From an uncultured Chlorobiaceae bacterium (GTDB lineage Bacteria; Bacteroidota; Chlorobiia; Chlorobiales; Chlorobiaceae), in contig CAIRXW010000036.1 in assembly GCA_903882665.1 (NCBI GenBank), forward strand, positions 1-64,000: a DNA stretch of 64,000 nt, given 5' to 3'. The notes beneath the pieces were generated by a model. The model was not told the origin of the DNA. It saw only the letters and a program-made list of their open reading frames with translations, and searched no databases. Of this stretch, positions 9,573 to 16,114 are shown piece by piece; position 1 is the stretch's first letter, and each line of letters begins with the position of its first letter. The translations under genes and the position numbers were made by a program.

Positions 9573-10463
9573 TTACTGGCCGCCAAGAATCTCCTCTCTC
9601 ACCGTTGCTATCCCGATGCGGTCAATCGTATGGCCAAAACGCTCTTTTTTTCGGCCATGAGTGCGATAACAGGTCAAGGTTTTCTCGATCAAGTCATACA
9701 GCTCCTCCTCGCTCTCAACCAGCTTCTTCAGCACCGTAGCAAATCGGGGAGTCTTGCCCATGGTGCCGCCGATAAAGAGCGTATAGCCCTGCTTGCCAAC
9801 AACCCACGCCTCTCCGGGGCAATGCTGGGTGCACATATTGCAATTGATGCAGCTCTCCCTGTCAACACTGTAATGGTACTCCCGTGTACCGTTGGAGCCC
9901 CTCTCGTCACGCACAATCGCTTTGGCGGGACAGAGCGAAAGACAGAGCTGGCAGTCACAGCACGACGAGGCAACCCAATCAGGCTCTATGGCACCCCTGA
10001 CACCGATATCATTTTCGTTTGCCTTGGTACAGTTATTGGCGCAACCCGTTACCGCCATTTTGAATTTTGAAGGAGCCTCCTTGTAAAAAAAGCGACGATC
10101 AAGCTCTTTTGCGATCTTCTTGGTATCAATGACTCCCCATTTACAGGTCGCCTCTCCCGGACAGGCCACAATGACCCGTACCCGAGGGCCCGAAGCCCCC
10201 ATTTCGACTCCTGCCTGACTAAGGGCAAGTTGAGCACTCTCCAGATTATCATGATGCACATGATGAATCTCAACCCCTTGACGAGTGGAGAGATGAACCA
10301 CTCCCCTGCCATACTGTTCAGCAACTTCAGCAATGCATGCAAGTTGCGAAGCACTCAAATCGCCAGCAACCGCCTTGATACGCAAAAGATAGTAATCGTG
10401 CTGCTTCTGGCGCAACACACCAGGGCCGGTCACGGCCGTCAAACCAGGTACAAGTTCCGCCAT
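9573..10463 (-). CDS. AsrC-like siroheme sulfite reductase with two ferredoxin motifs
   Basis: A 296-residue protein of the nitrite/sulfite reductase 4Fe-4S superfamily, much smaller than CysI. The siroheme/[4Fe-4S] motif is complete: CPGEATC (C-x5-C, about residues 105) and GCANNC (C-x3-C). These are followed by two ferredoxin-type motifs, CDCQLCLSLCP and CINCNMCTQHCP. The arrangement matches the catalytic subunit AsrC of anaerobic sulfite reductase. Being first in an operon with cysH-cysD-cysN, it most likely makes sulfide from assimilated sulfite. No AsrA/AsrB partner is visible, so its electron donor is unknown. The ATG at 10463 has only a weak ribosome-binding site, and an in-frame stop lies 8 codons upstream. 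Confidence 0.85.
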   Translation of the reverse strand: MAELVPGLTAVTGPGVLRQKQHDYYLLRIKAVAGDLSASQLACIAEVAEQYGRGVVHLSTRQGVEIHHVHHDNLESAQLALSQAGVEMGASGPRVRVIVACPGEATCKWGVIDTKKIAKELDRRFFYKEAPSKFKMAVTGCANNCTKANENDIGVRGAIEPDWVASSCCDCQLCLSLCPAKAIVRDERGSNGTREYHYSVDRESCINCNMCTQHCPGEAWVVGKQGYTLFIGGTMGKTPRFATVLKKLVESEEELYDLIEKTLTCYRTHGRKKERFGHTIDRIGIATVREEILGGQ

Positions 10464-10547
10464 ACTCTCAAAAATTTGGGGATGTTACTCCATTCACCAT
10501 ACCCGTTGCCTGCAAAGAGGAGGGTATAGACTAAATTAACGATTGTT

Positions 10548-10610
10548 AATAAAGCCCAAGAGATACCACATCTCCAAACAGGTTGCTGAGAAATACCGTA
10601 AATATGGTAT
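10548..10610 (-). promoter_or_regulatory. Sulfate-regulon promoter B (sulfite-reductase operon)
   Basis: Read on the minus strand, the palindrome ATACCATATTTACGGTAT (10610-10593) matches promoter A at 17 of 18 positions. The -35-like TTGGAG (10577-10572) and -10-like TTTATT (10553-10548) have the same spacings as in A: 15 bp from palindrome to -35, and 18 bp between hexamers. The -10 lies in GCTTTATTAACAATCGT, which is identical to the sequence at 1849-1865. Unlike promoters A and C, no Cys-rich leader or hairpin follows. Confidence 0.7.
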
Positions 10611-10643
10611 AAACGGGGCGTCAGGAGCTGGAAATCCGGAAAT

Positions 10644-10708
10644 AAAAAAACATCCGGGTACAAAAGAAAAATGCACCCGAGAACACTTTTCTTTTGAAAC
10701 CCGGATGT
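10644..10708 (-). terminator. Terminator after tRNA-Cys
   Basis: On the minus strand a long stem (ACATCCGGGT..CAAAAGAAAA pairing with TTTTCTTTTG.ACCCGGATG) is followed by seven T residues. It lies 28 bases past the tRNA 3' end. Its outer stem repeats the ACATCCGGG / CCCGGATG arms of the terminator on the other side of the tRNA. Confidence 0.8.
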
Positions 10709-10735
10709 CCGGAGGAGTACAACAGAATCAAACAG

Positions 10736-10809
10736 AGGCGATGACAAGATTCGAACTTGTGATAAAGAGTTTTGCAGACCCTTGGCTTAGACCACTCACC
10801 CACATCGCC
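10736..10809 (-). tRNA. tRNA-Cys (GCA)
   Basis: A complete cloverleaf can be drawn on the minus strand. The acceptor arms GGCGATG / CATCGCC form 7 perfect pairs. The D stem is GGTG / AGCC. The anticodon stem is AGGGT / ACTCT with loop CTGCAAA, giving anticodon GCA. The variable loop is TTATC, and the T arm is ACAAG-TTCGAAT-CTTGT. The discriminator base is U, as required for tRNA-Cys. The CCA end is not encoded. The gene sits between the porin gene and the sulfite-reductase operon, flanked by two terminators. Confidence 0.95.
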
Positions 10810-10813
10810 TTGC

Positions 10814-10903
10814 AAAAAAAACATCCGGGCAGCACTGAAGAATCAAGATGCACACACTCACCCCCAAGTCCCCATACGACTTTACTTGCAGGTGCCCGGA
10901 TGG
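10814..10903 (-). terminator. Terminator between porin gene and tRNA-Cys
   Basis: On the minus strand CCATCCGGGCA pairs with TGCCCGGATG across a loop of about 60 nt, followed by seven to eight T residues that end a few bases before the tRNA. The long loop is unusual. The tRNA promoter must lie within this region, but I cannot assign it. Confidence 0.6.
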
Positions 10904-10917
10904 CGGGAGAAATAACG

Positions 10918-12021
10918 TTAGAAGGTTACCGTAGCATAGAGTTCTGTACGAAACAGGTTATCCTGTGTTGTAACACCAGCATGCGTTTCCGAACCGGATG
11001 CGCGATACCTGATGGTCGGCGTCAAACTGAAGGTTCCTGTGGCAGATTCATGCACATTGACTTTATACTGCGCCCAGACGAAGGTGTTGTTGTAATCTTT
11101 ATTATTGTGATCGTCCGAGGTCTTGTTGTAGTCGATCCAGGCAAGTACCGGGCCGGACTCTCCCTTGAGTCTGAAAATGTAGCCACTGTAGTCAAAACTG
11201 CTTCCACGATAGCTGTTTTTGTCTGCGGTATAAAATCCGCTCAGGGCGACCTTTGACTTGCCGACAGGAATGAATGCCTGTGCGCCCAAACTGTAAGGTG
11301 AACGATTGTCAGCCAGATGGGTCAAGGTAACATAAGCTTGCGGTGCAAAGGTAACATCTCCAACCGTGGTCTTGTATATCGCCGTGAAGCCATAGCCATC
11401 ATTGAAGAGCCCTCTGTCCGCAGTGGTAGTCGAAACGTTATCAAAGTTAACGAGCACAGCATTCAGTTCACCATCACCAAGCTTGACGCCATAATTGAAG
11501 CCAAAAAGACGATCAAAATGGTTGGTGGAGATCGGAGTATCAACGGCATACAATGTTGGACTGCTCCCGGCAGAAGAGGCGGCGGTTGACAACGGACCAG
11601 CACCGGGAATTGCGTAAAGAGTCAAATCCAGAATCGGGTTATCAAGGCTTCCAAGAGGAAGACGTCCAAGAGCCCAATGACTCTCTGCACTGTTGTGGCC
11701 AAAGTAAAATTGCGAAACCTGAAGGTTATACTGTTCAGTGTTATTGGGATAGATCCCCTGCCAGCCACCTGCCGGATTTTCATTCTGTACCAACGCCTTG
11801 AAGTAATAGCCATCACCAAGATCAGCCGAAGGCTTCAGACGAACGCGATACTGGAAATACTGATCTTCCGTTGATGTTTTGACCCCGACGGCGGATCGTT
11901 TATTCCCGAAATCGTCCCTCAAACGAACAGCAGCTTCACCGCCAAGCTTAAGCTCTGCCGAAGCTGATGATGCGTATGACAACACGGCAAACATTGCTGC
12001 CAGTGATAAAATCCTTTTCAT
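10918..12021 (-). CDS. Outer-membrane porin, candidate sulfate porin
   Basis: A 367-residue beta-barrel porin-like protein. A signal peptide (MKRILSLAAMFAVLSYASSASA, cleaved near residue 22) is followed by alternating aromatic/polar strands, and the chain ends in the outer-membrane signature ATVTF with a terminal Phe. I recognise no named family beyond porin. Its promoter (12279-12341) has the same operator and promoter spacing as the cysP and sulfite-reductase operons, and its leader carries a Cys-rich peptide and hairpin. I therefore infer that it admits sulfate or a related sulfur compound through the outer membrane under cysteine limitation. The ATG at 12021 is preceded by AAAGGGAGAAACACT, a strong ribosome-binding site. 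Confidence 0.8.
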   Translation of the reverse strand: MKRILSLAAMFAVLSYASSASAELKLGGEAAVRLRDDFGNKRSAVGVKTSTEDQYFQYRVRLKPSADLGDGYYFKALVQNENPAGGWQGIYPNNTEQYNLQVSQFYFGHNSAESHWALGRLPLGSLDNPILDLTLYAIPGAGPLSTAASSAGSSPTLYAVDTPISTNHFDRLFGFNYGVKLGDGELNAVLVNFDNVSTTTADRGLFNDGYGFTAIYKTTVGDVTFAPQAYVTLTHLADNRSPYSLGAQAFIPVGKSKVALSGFYTADKNSYRGSSFDYSGYIFRLKGESGPVLAWIDYNKTSDDHNNKDYNNTFVWAQYKVNVHESATGTFSLTPTIRYRASGSETHAGVTTQDNLFRTELYATVTF

Positions 12022-12080
12022 AGTGTTTCTCCCTTTTGTAAGTTCTTGTGTTATGATTCATGAAAAAATATCCTGTAAAC

Positions 12081-12114
12081 GAAAAAGCCGGCTCTCTGAA
12101 CGAAAAAGCCGGCT
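12081..12114 (-). terminator. Attenuator terminator upstream of porin gene
   Basis: On the minus strand two copies of the self-complementary AGCCGGCT (12114-12107 and 12093-12086) pair across a 13-nt loop and are followed by five T residues. It lies 31 nt past the stop of a Cys-rich leader ORF and about 60 nt before the porin ATG. A further perfect 6-bp hairpin (ACCCTG-CTGCT-CAGGGT) lies between the leader stop and this stem. Confidence 0.6.
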
Positions 12115-12145
12115 TCGAAATAGTCAACCCTGAGCAGCAGGGTCG

Positions 12146-12262
12146 CTATGTCGATAATCGGCTATTCCGTAACGCATCGTTTATGCGGCAACAACAGCGA
12201 TACAAATTGCGGCCGGTACGGTTGTCCTGTAATCTGAGCTGATAGTTCATTGCAAGTGTCAT
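12146..12262 (-). CDS. Cysteine-rich leader peptide (porin gene)
   Basis: A 38-codon ORF from ATG at 12262 to TAG at 12148-12146. It contains three consecutive Cys codons (TGT TGT TGC) in the context YRCCCRIN, closely resembling SCCRICN in the cysP leader. It begins soon after the predicted transcription start of promoter C and is followed by a terminator hairpin. No good ribosome-binding site precedes the ATG and the 5' leader would be only about 10 nt, so translation initiation is the weak point of this call. Confidence 0.5.
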   Translation of the reverse strand: MTLAMNYQLRLQDNRTGRNLYRCCCRINDALRNSRLST

Positions 12263-12278
12263 TTGATTTACAGTGGTT

Positions 12279-12341
12279 AATAAAGCACCATATCATCATA
12301 AAATCCAAGCATATACCATATAAATACCGTTAATATGGTAG
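12279..12341 (-). promoter_or_regulatory. Sulfate-regulon promoter C (porin gene)
   Basis: On the minus strand the palindrome CTACCATATTAACGGTAT (12341-12324) is followed 15 bp later by TTGGAT (12308-12303), then 18 bp, then TTTATT (12284-12279). All spacings equal those of promoters A and B. Promoters A and C also share an identical 17-nt stretch, TATGGTATATGCTTGGA, covering a second half-site and the -35. Confidence 0.68.
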
Positions 12342-12395
12342 AATTTGGGGGACGTTGTTGATATTGTGCACTTATATAAACGCAACACAAAGAAT

Positions 12396-12518
12396 ATGAC
12401 ACCCGTTAAGCTGTCAGGCAAGGAGTCTCTCTTGACCGTAATCATAGCCGGTACAGTAAAACCAGCAGATCTACACCCCCAGGATGAGATTGACGTTAAA
12501 GAGTGGCCAACCTGTTAA
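12396..12518 (+). CDS. Small ORF of unknown function
   Basis: A 40-residue ORF, divergent from the porin promoter region, with sequence features TVIIAGTVKPADL and DEIDVKEWPTC. I recognise no family. It lies on the other side of the ATACC-N8-GGTAT operator. No strong ribosome-binding site is visible, and the sequence could be chance or a fragment. Coding status is uncertain. Confidence 0.2.
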   Translation: MTPVKLSGKESLLTVIIAGTVKPADLHPQDEIDVKEWPTC

Positions 12519-12712
12519 CCTGTGCGGCAAAATTGGTCAGCACCATTGCACTCCTCTGGAGATGGAAGAGGACTCTGCTGCTTCACATCGACTACCTCTA
12601 TCAGTACTGCAAGCGCGCCAAGCGCGTTTGTAACCCAGTCATCAATGTTACCAAGGGTTTCAAGGGCTGAAGAAAATGTGCTCCCGACCTTTATGATGTA
12701 GAGCTTTTTCAT
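12515..12712 (-). pseudogene. Remnant of a class-I glutamine amidotransferase
   Basis: A 65-residue ORF whose start, MKKLYIIKVGSTF followed by LGNIDDWV and VVDVKQQSPLPSPEECNGA, matches the N-terminus of GuaA-like glutamine amidotransferases (usually about 230 residues). The expected nucleophile region never follows: the frame stops right after ECNGADQFCRTG. A shifted frame continues AMVLTNF for a short distance only. This is a 3'-deleted or frameshifted remnant. Confidence 0.5.
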
Positions 12713-12954
12713 TGTTATTTTATATCGTTACCGATGCCCCGCAGCGAGGCGCAATTTGCAACTCTTTTATTAAATGCATGACGGCACCTGCTCAAAACCG
12801 TAAACTTCCAGTGCATACAGCAAGGAAAATAGGGCGCAATGAAGCAATCCGGACTTTTTAGGAGAGGAGGTGACGGATTTTTTTTATTTTCGTAAAGCTT
12901 TGCACAGCTTGTGCCTGGCCGCAGGTAAAACAGAGAGATTTTGAACATTCAGTC

Positions 12955-13521
12955 GTGAATAAAGAACACACCCTCATTTTTTTAACCGGGTTCAGCGGAT
13001 CGGGTAAATCGACCATAGGGCCGTTGCTTGCCAACTCGCTCGGCTATGAGTTTGTTGACCTTGACCAGAGTATTGAAAAAAGTGCAGGAAAAAGCATTAC
13101 GCAGATTTTCGCGGAGAGCGGGGAGGAGTTCTTTCGAGCTCTTGAACTGCGCTCCCTGACGGAACTCGTCAAACAGAACAGACTGGTGGTTTCCCTCGGA
13201 GGAGGAGTGCTTGAAAATGACCAGTCATACGCACTCATAAAAAAATCCGGAACTTTGGTTTATCTGAAATCGCCATCAAAGATCCTTGCCCGCAGACTCT
13301 GCAACAAAACCGACCGCCCTTTGTTGAGGGGGGAAAAAGGTCGAAAGCTCTCGCGTGAAGAGATCGAGGAGAAAATCACGACAATCCTTGCCAAACGGGA
13401 ACCCCGCTATAAAAGTGCCGACATAACCGTCGAAACTGACATCAAACGGATCGGGTCAACTGTCGAGGAGCTTACCCGAAAAATAGAGCGGTATGTGCGG
13501 AATACCCCTGCAACTGCCTGA
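12955..13521 (+). CDS. aroK: Shikimate kinase
   Basis: A 188-residue enzyme phosphorylating shikimate in aromatic amino-acid synthesis. Visible are the P-loop GFSGSGKST (about residues 12-20), the shikimate-binding DLDQSIE, SGEEFFRALE, the GGG motif VSLGGGVL, and the lid Arg in NKTDRPLL. The start is GTG at 12955. aroB follows after about 20 bp, forming an aroKB pair. The length is normal. Confidence 0.95.
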   Translation: MNKEHTLIFLTGFSGSGKSTIGPLLANSLGYEFVDLDQSIEKSAGKSITQIFAESGEEFFRALELRSLTELVKQNRLVVSLGGGVLENDQSYALIKKSGTLVYLKSPSKILARRLCNKTDRPLLRGEKGRKLSREEIEEKITTILAKREPRYKSADITVETDIKRIGSTVEELTRKIERYVRNTPATA

Positions 13522-13543
13522 AATCAATAATAAAAGAGAAACT

Positions 13544-14641
13544 GTGAGTACGATAATTGTAGGAACACCGGTTATTGCCGGACTGGGGACATTGTTCAAA
13601 ACCCATGCTCTGTCAAAAAAAACCGTGGTACTCTTCGATGAACACACCCGCAAGCTCTACGGAGAGTCACTGCTCCAGAGGCTTCAGGATGAGGGTTTCG
13701 AGTACAAAGAGATGGTTGTCCCGGCACAGGAAGCCTCCAAAAGCTTCAGTGTTGCCTGGCGCCTCTACGGCAGCATGATTGAGGCCGATGTTGACCGGAG
13801 CTGGAACCTGCTTGCAGTAGGCGGCGGCGTTATCGGTGATCTCGGCGGATTTATCGCCGCAAGCTACTTCCGGGGCATACCGGTGATCCAGCTTCCTACC
13901 ACTCTGCTGGCAATGACCGACAGCTCCATTGGAGGAAAGGTTGCCATCAACCACCCGCTCGGTAAAAACCTGATCGGCTTCTTTCATCTGCCGGAACTGG
14001 TGCTGATTGATCCCTCATACCTTGCAACGCTCCCAAAGCGGGAAATCTACGCAGGAATGGCGGAGGTGGTCAAATATGGCTTTATAGCCGACGAGCCATT
14101 TTTCAGCTTTCTCGACCTCCATTTCAGCGACATCACGAGCCTGCAGGAGCCGTTCCTGACCGAAGCAATCAAAAAAAGTGCCTTTATCAAAGCCGATGTC
14201 GTCAAAAAAGATTTCAGAGAGACCGACGGACTTCGGGCAACCCTCAATTTCGGCCACACCTTTGCGCACGGACTTGAAAAGCTTGCGGAGTACCGTTACC
14301 TGCGGCACGGTGAAGCGGTCAGCATCGGCATGGTCTGCGCCCTCTTTTTATCGCACAATCTCGGCTATCTTGATCAAGAATCACTTGAACGCGGGCTTGC
14401 TCTGCTGCAAAAGTTTCGTTTTCCAAAGGGACTGGTGAAACGAAGGTTTCTTGATATCGACAGCGCACGGCTCCTTGAGGCGATGCTCTCCGATAAGAAG
14501 AAACTGGACAAAAAGCTCCGTTTTGTGCTGCTGAAAAAGCTCGGCGAGGCCTTTTTGCTTGAAGAGAGTGTTGAGGAGAGCCTCATACTGAAATCTATCG
14601 AAGACGGGCGAAATTTTTTCAGCGGGAAGCGTGCGCATTGA
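13544..14641 (+). CDS. aroB: 3-dehydroquinate synthase
   Basis: NAD-dependent second enzyme of the shikimate pathway. Landmarks include GGGVIGDLGGFIAASYFRGI, PTTLLAMTDSSIGGKVAINH (metal and substrate site) and the zinc-ligand segments NFGHTFAHGLE and HGEAVSIGM. I prefer GTG at 13544, preceded by AAGAG, giving 365 residues. An in-frame ATG at 13493 would overlap aroK by 29 bp and add residues not typical of the family. The 3' end overlaps the convergent coaX by 23 bp. Confidence 0.95.
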   Translation: MSTIIVGTPVIAGLGTLFKTHALSKKTVVLFDEHTRKLYGESLLQRLQDEGFEYKEMVVPAQEASKSFSVAWRLYGSMIEADVDRSWNLLAVGGGVIGDLGGFIAASYFRGIPVIQLPTTLLAMTDSSIGGKVAINHPLGKNLIGFFHLPELVLIDPSYLATLPKREIYAGMAEVVKYGFIADEPFFSFLDLHFSDITSLQEPFLTEAIKKSAFIKADVVKKDFRETDGLRATLNFGHTFAHGLEKLAEYRYLRHGEAVSIGMVCALFLSHNLGYLDQESLERGLALLQKFRFPKGLVKRRFLDIDSARLLEAMLSDKKKLDKKLRFVLLKKLGEAFLLEESVEESLILKSIEDGRNFFSGKRAH

Positions 14642-15437
14642 GCGAGAAGAGGTAGCTGGTACCCCTGAGCACCGCATGCTCTTCGACCACAGGTGAGGAG
14701 TCGAGCATGGCGGCAACAAGCGGCGCATTGCCGCCCGCAGCAATCACCCTGATCCTCTCTTGACCACGATCTTCACGAAGCCACCTCTTGATCTTGACAA
14801 GAAGCCCGTCAAGGCCGGAGACACAACCGAGAACAATCCCGTTCCTGATGCAGTCAACCGTCGAGAGTCCAACAAGTGTTTCGGGACGTTCAATGCCGAC
14901 CAGAGGCAACCGCGCAGTATGTTCATTCAGGGCCTTTGCCATGAGGTCAAGACCCGGCATGATGAGGCCACCAAGATAGTCCTCGCCGGAATCAAGCACG
15001 TCAACCGTAATGGCGGTACCAATATCAAGAGCAATAACAGCCTCTCCGGGATAGAGCAAGCGGCCGAGGGCGCAAAGAGCAATGCGGTCAGCACCAAAAT
15101 TTCCCGGTGAGTCGTAGTGCAGCCTGAAGGGAAGTTGCATGGATGAGGAGACATTGACAACCTCGCCCGGCAGATGAGAGCGCAAATAGTCGATGACAAC
15201 CAAGTCGAGCGAAGGCACAACACTGCAAAGCGCCGCATCACGAAGAGCGGGGTGGTCCATAAAAATCGGGTTGAGCTGCGCAGAAACCCCATCCCTGCAG
15301 CTCATGACAGAAGAGGGTACCTTGTGCACTTCGAGGCATTCGTTACCCCTGAAGAGCGCAATCGAAGCGATTGTATTCCCTGTTTCAACAACAAGAAGCG
15401 GTGCGCAGGCAGGCGGTTGCTGACCGGAAAAAAGCAT
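14619..15437 (-). CDS. coaX: Type III pantothenate kinase
   Basis: A 272-residue kinase of the ASKHA fold catalysing the first step of coenzyme A synthesis. The phosphate-binding VVETGNTIASIALF lies near the N-terminus. GADRIALCALG, the ALDIGTAITVDVL motif, GGLIMPGLDLM and AAGGNAPL follow. The usual first-motif Asp (DxGNT) is here Glu (ETGNT), a conservative change. It is convergent with aroB (23-bp overlap) and lies 23 bp downstream of a membrane-protein gene, probably in one transcript. Confidence 0.9.
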   Translation of the reverse strand: MLFSGQQPPACAPLLVVETGNTIASIALFRGNECLEVHKVPSSVMSCRDGVSAQLNPIFMDHPALRDAALCSVVPSLDLVVIDYLRSHLPGEVVNVSSSMQLPFRLHYDSPGNFGADRIALCALGRLLYPGEAVIALDIGTAITVDVLDSGEDYLGGLIMPGLDLMAKALNEHTARLPLVGIERPETLVGLSTVDCIRNGIVLGCVSGLDGLLVKIKRWLREDRGQERIRVIAAGGNAPLVAAMLDSSPVVEEHAVLRGTSYLFSLNAHASR

Positions 15438-15460
15438 AGTCGTATTTCCTGAAAAAAAAA

Positions 15461-15967
15461 TCAGCGGAGCCTGGCTTCAATACCGGTTCTTTTCGACAGA
15501 TCGGAAAGAAAACGCCTGTATTCGTGAAGATTGGTTGTTACAAAAAGCGAGTCCCGGAGCGGAGGTTTAGCGGCAACAATAAAGATTTTCGGCGGCGGAT
15601 TGTAGGTAATGCTCTCCTGGTAAATGGCCGTAACAGCAGCAATCGGCAGTTTTTTTTCGTTGCCTTTGCGGTCAAGATAGAGCAACTGGTCGCCAGCAAT
15701 TTTTATGGAATCACCATCCTGACCATGCTCCCCTGCAAAACGGGTGTTGTAGTACATCGGCCCGCCAAGCGAAACGGTGGTGAGCAGGACAAGCAGGGCG
15801 GTCTTCCAGAAACAGCCAAGATCCACACCATAGGTAAATTTTCCATACCGGTAAAAAAGAGCCCACACCAGACCAAGAAAAAGCATCCCCAGCAACCAGG
15901 TTGCAAGGAAATAGTAATCAAGCCATAAGGCGGGATAGCTCGCGGGATAGTGAAAAACCTCAGGCAT
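15461..15967 (-). CDS. Hypothetical membrane protein with PH-like tail
   Basis: A 168-residue protein of no recognised family. Two hydrophobic segments (about residues 15-38 and 52-70) are followed by a soluble tail rich in beta-strand pattern (IKIAGDQLLYLDRKGNEKKLP...), reminiscent of bacterial PH-like domains. It precedes coaX by 23 bp. No function can be assigned. Confidence 0.6.
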   Translation of the reverse strand: MPEVFHYPASYPALWLDYYFLATWLLGMLFLGLVWALFYRYGKFTYGVDLGCFWKTALLVLLTTVSLGGPMYYNTRFAGEHGQDGDSIKIAGDQLLYLDRKGNEKKLPIAAVTAIYQESITYNPPPKIFIVAAKPPLRDSLFVTTNLHEYRRFLSDLSKRTGIEARLR

Positions 15968-16059
15968 GGCGGTCAGGGGGTTACTTTTCAGAATAAGGGC
16001 AAACTGAAGCTAAAAATAAGGCATAACTCAACCTTTGCAATAAAATAATTTCACCTCAC

Positions 16060-16090
16060 AAAAAAAAGGCCCGCCGAAGCGAGCCTTTTC
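16060..16090 (-). terminator. Terminator after glutamine synthetase III
   Basis: The hairpin GGC-c-CGC-cgaa-GCG-a-GCC (16068-16085) is flanked by seven T residues on the minus strand and four on the plus strand. It lies about 30 bp after the glnN stop and ends that transcript. Confidence 0.75.
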
Positions 16091-16114
16091 TTGTTCTACA
16101 CATTGGAGAGTGGT

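Noticed and set aside
10464-10530. Possible third leader peptide before the sulfite-reductase gene
   Set aside because: The only short ORF there (about 10 codons, MVNGVTSPNF) has no Cys codon and no hairpin follows, so promoter B appears unattenuated.
12060-12242. Plus-strand 60-codon ORF across the porin leader
   Set aside because: It is antisense to the leader ORF and its codons are made of the duplicated terminator arms; no ribosome-binding site or family.
12715-12948. Minus-strand 77-codon ORF before aroK
   Set aside because: No recognisable family, poor start context, and overlap with the probable aroK promoter.
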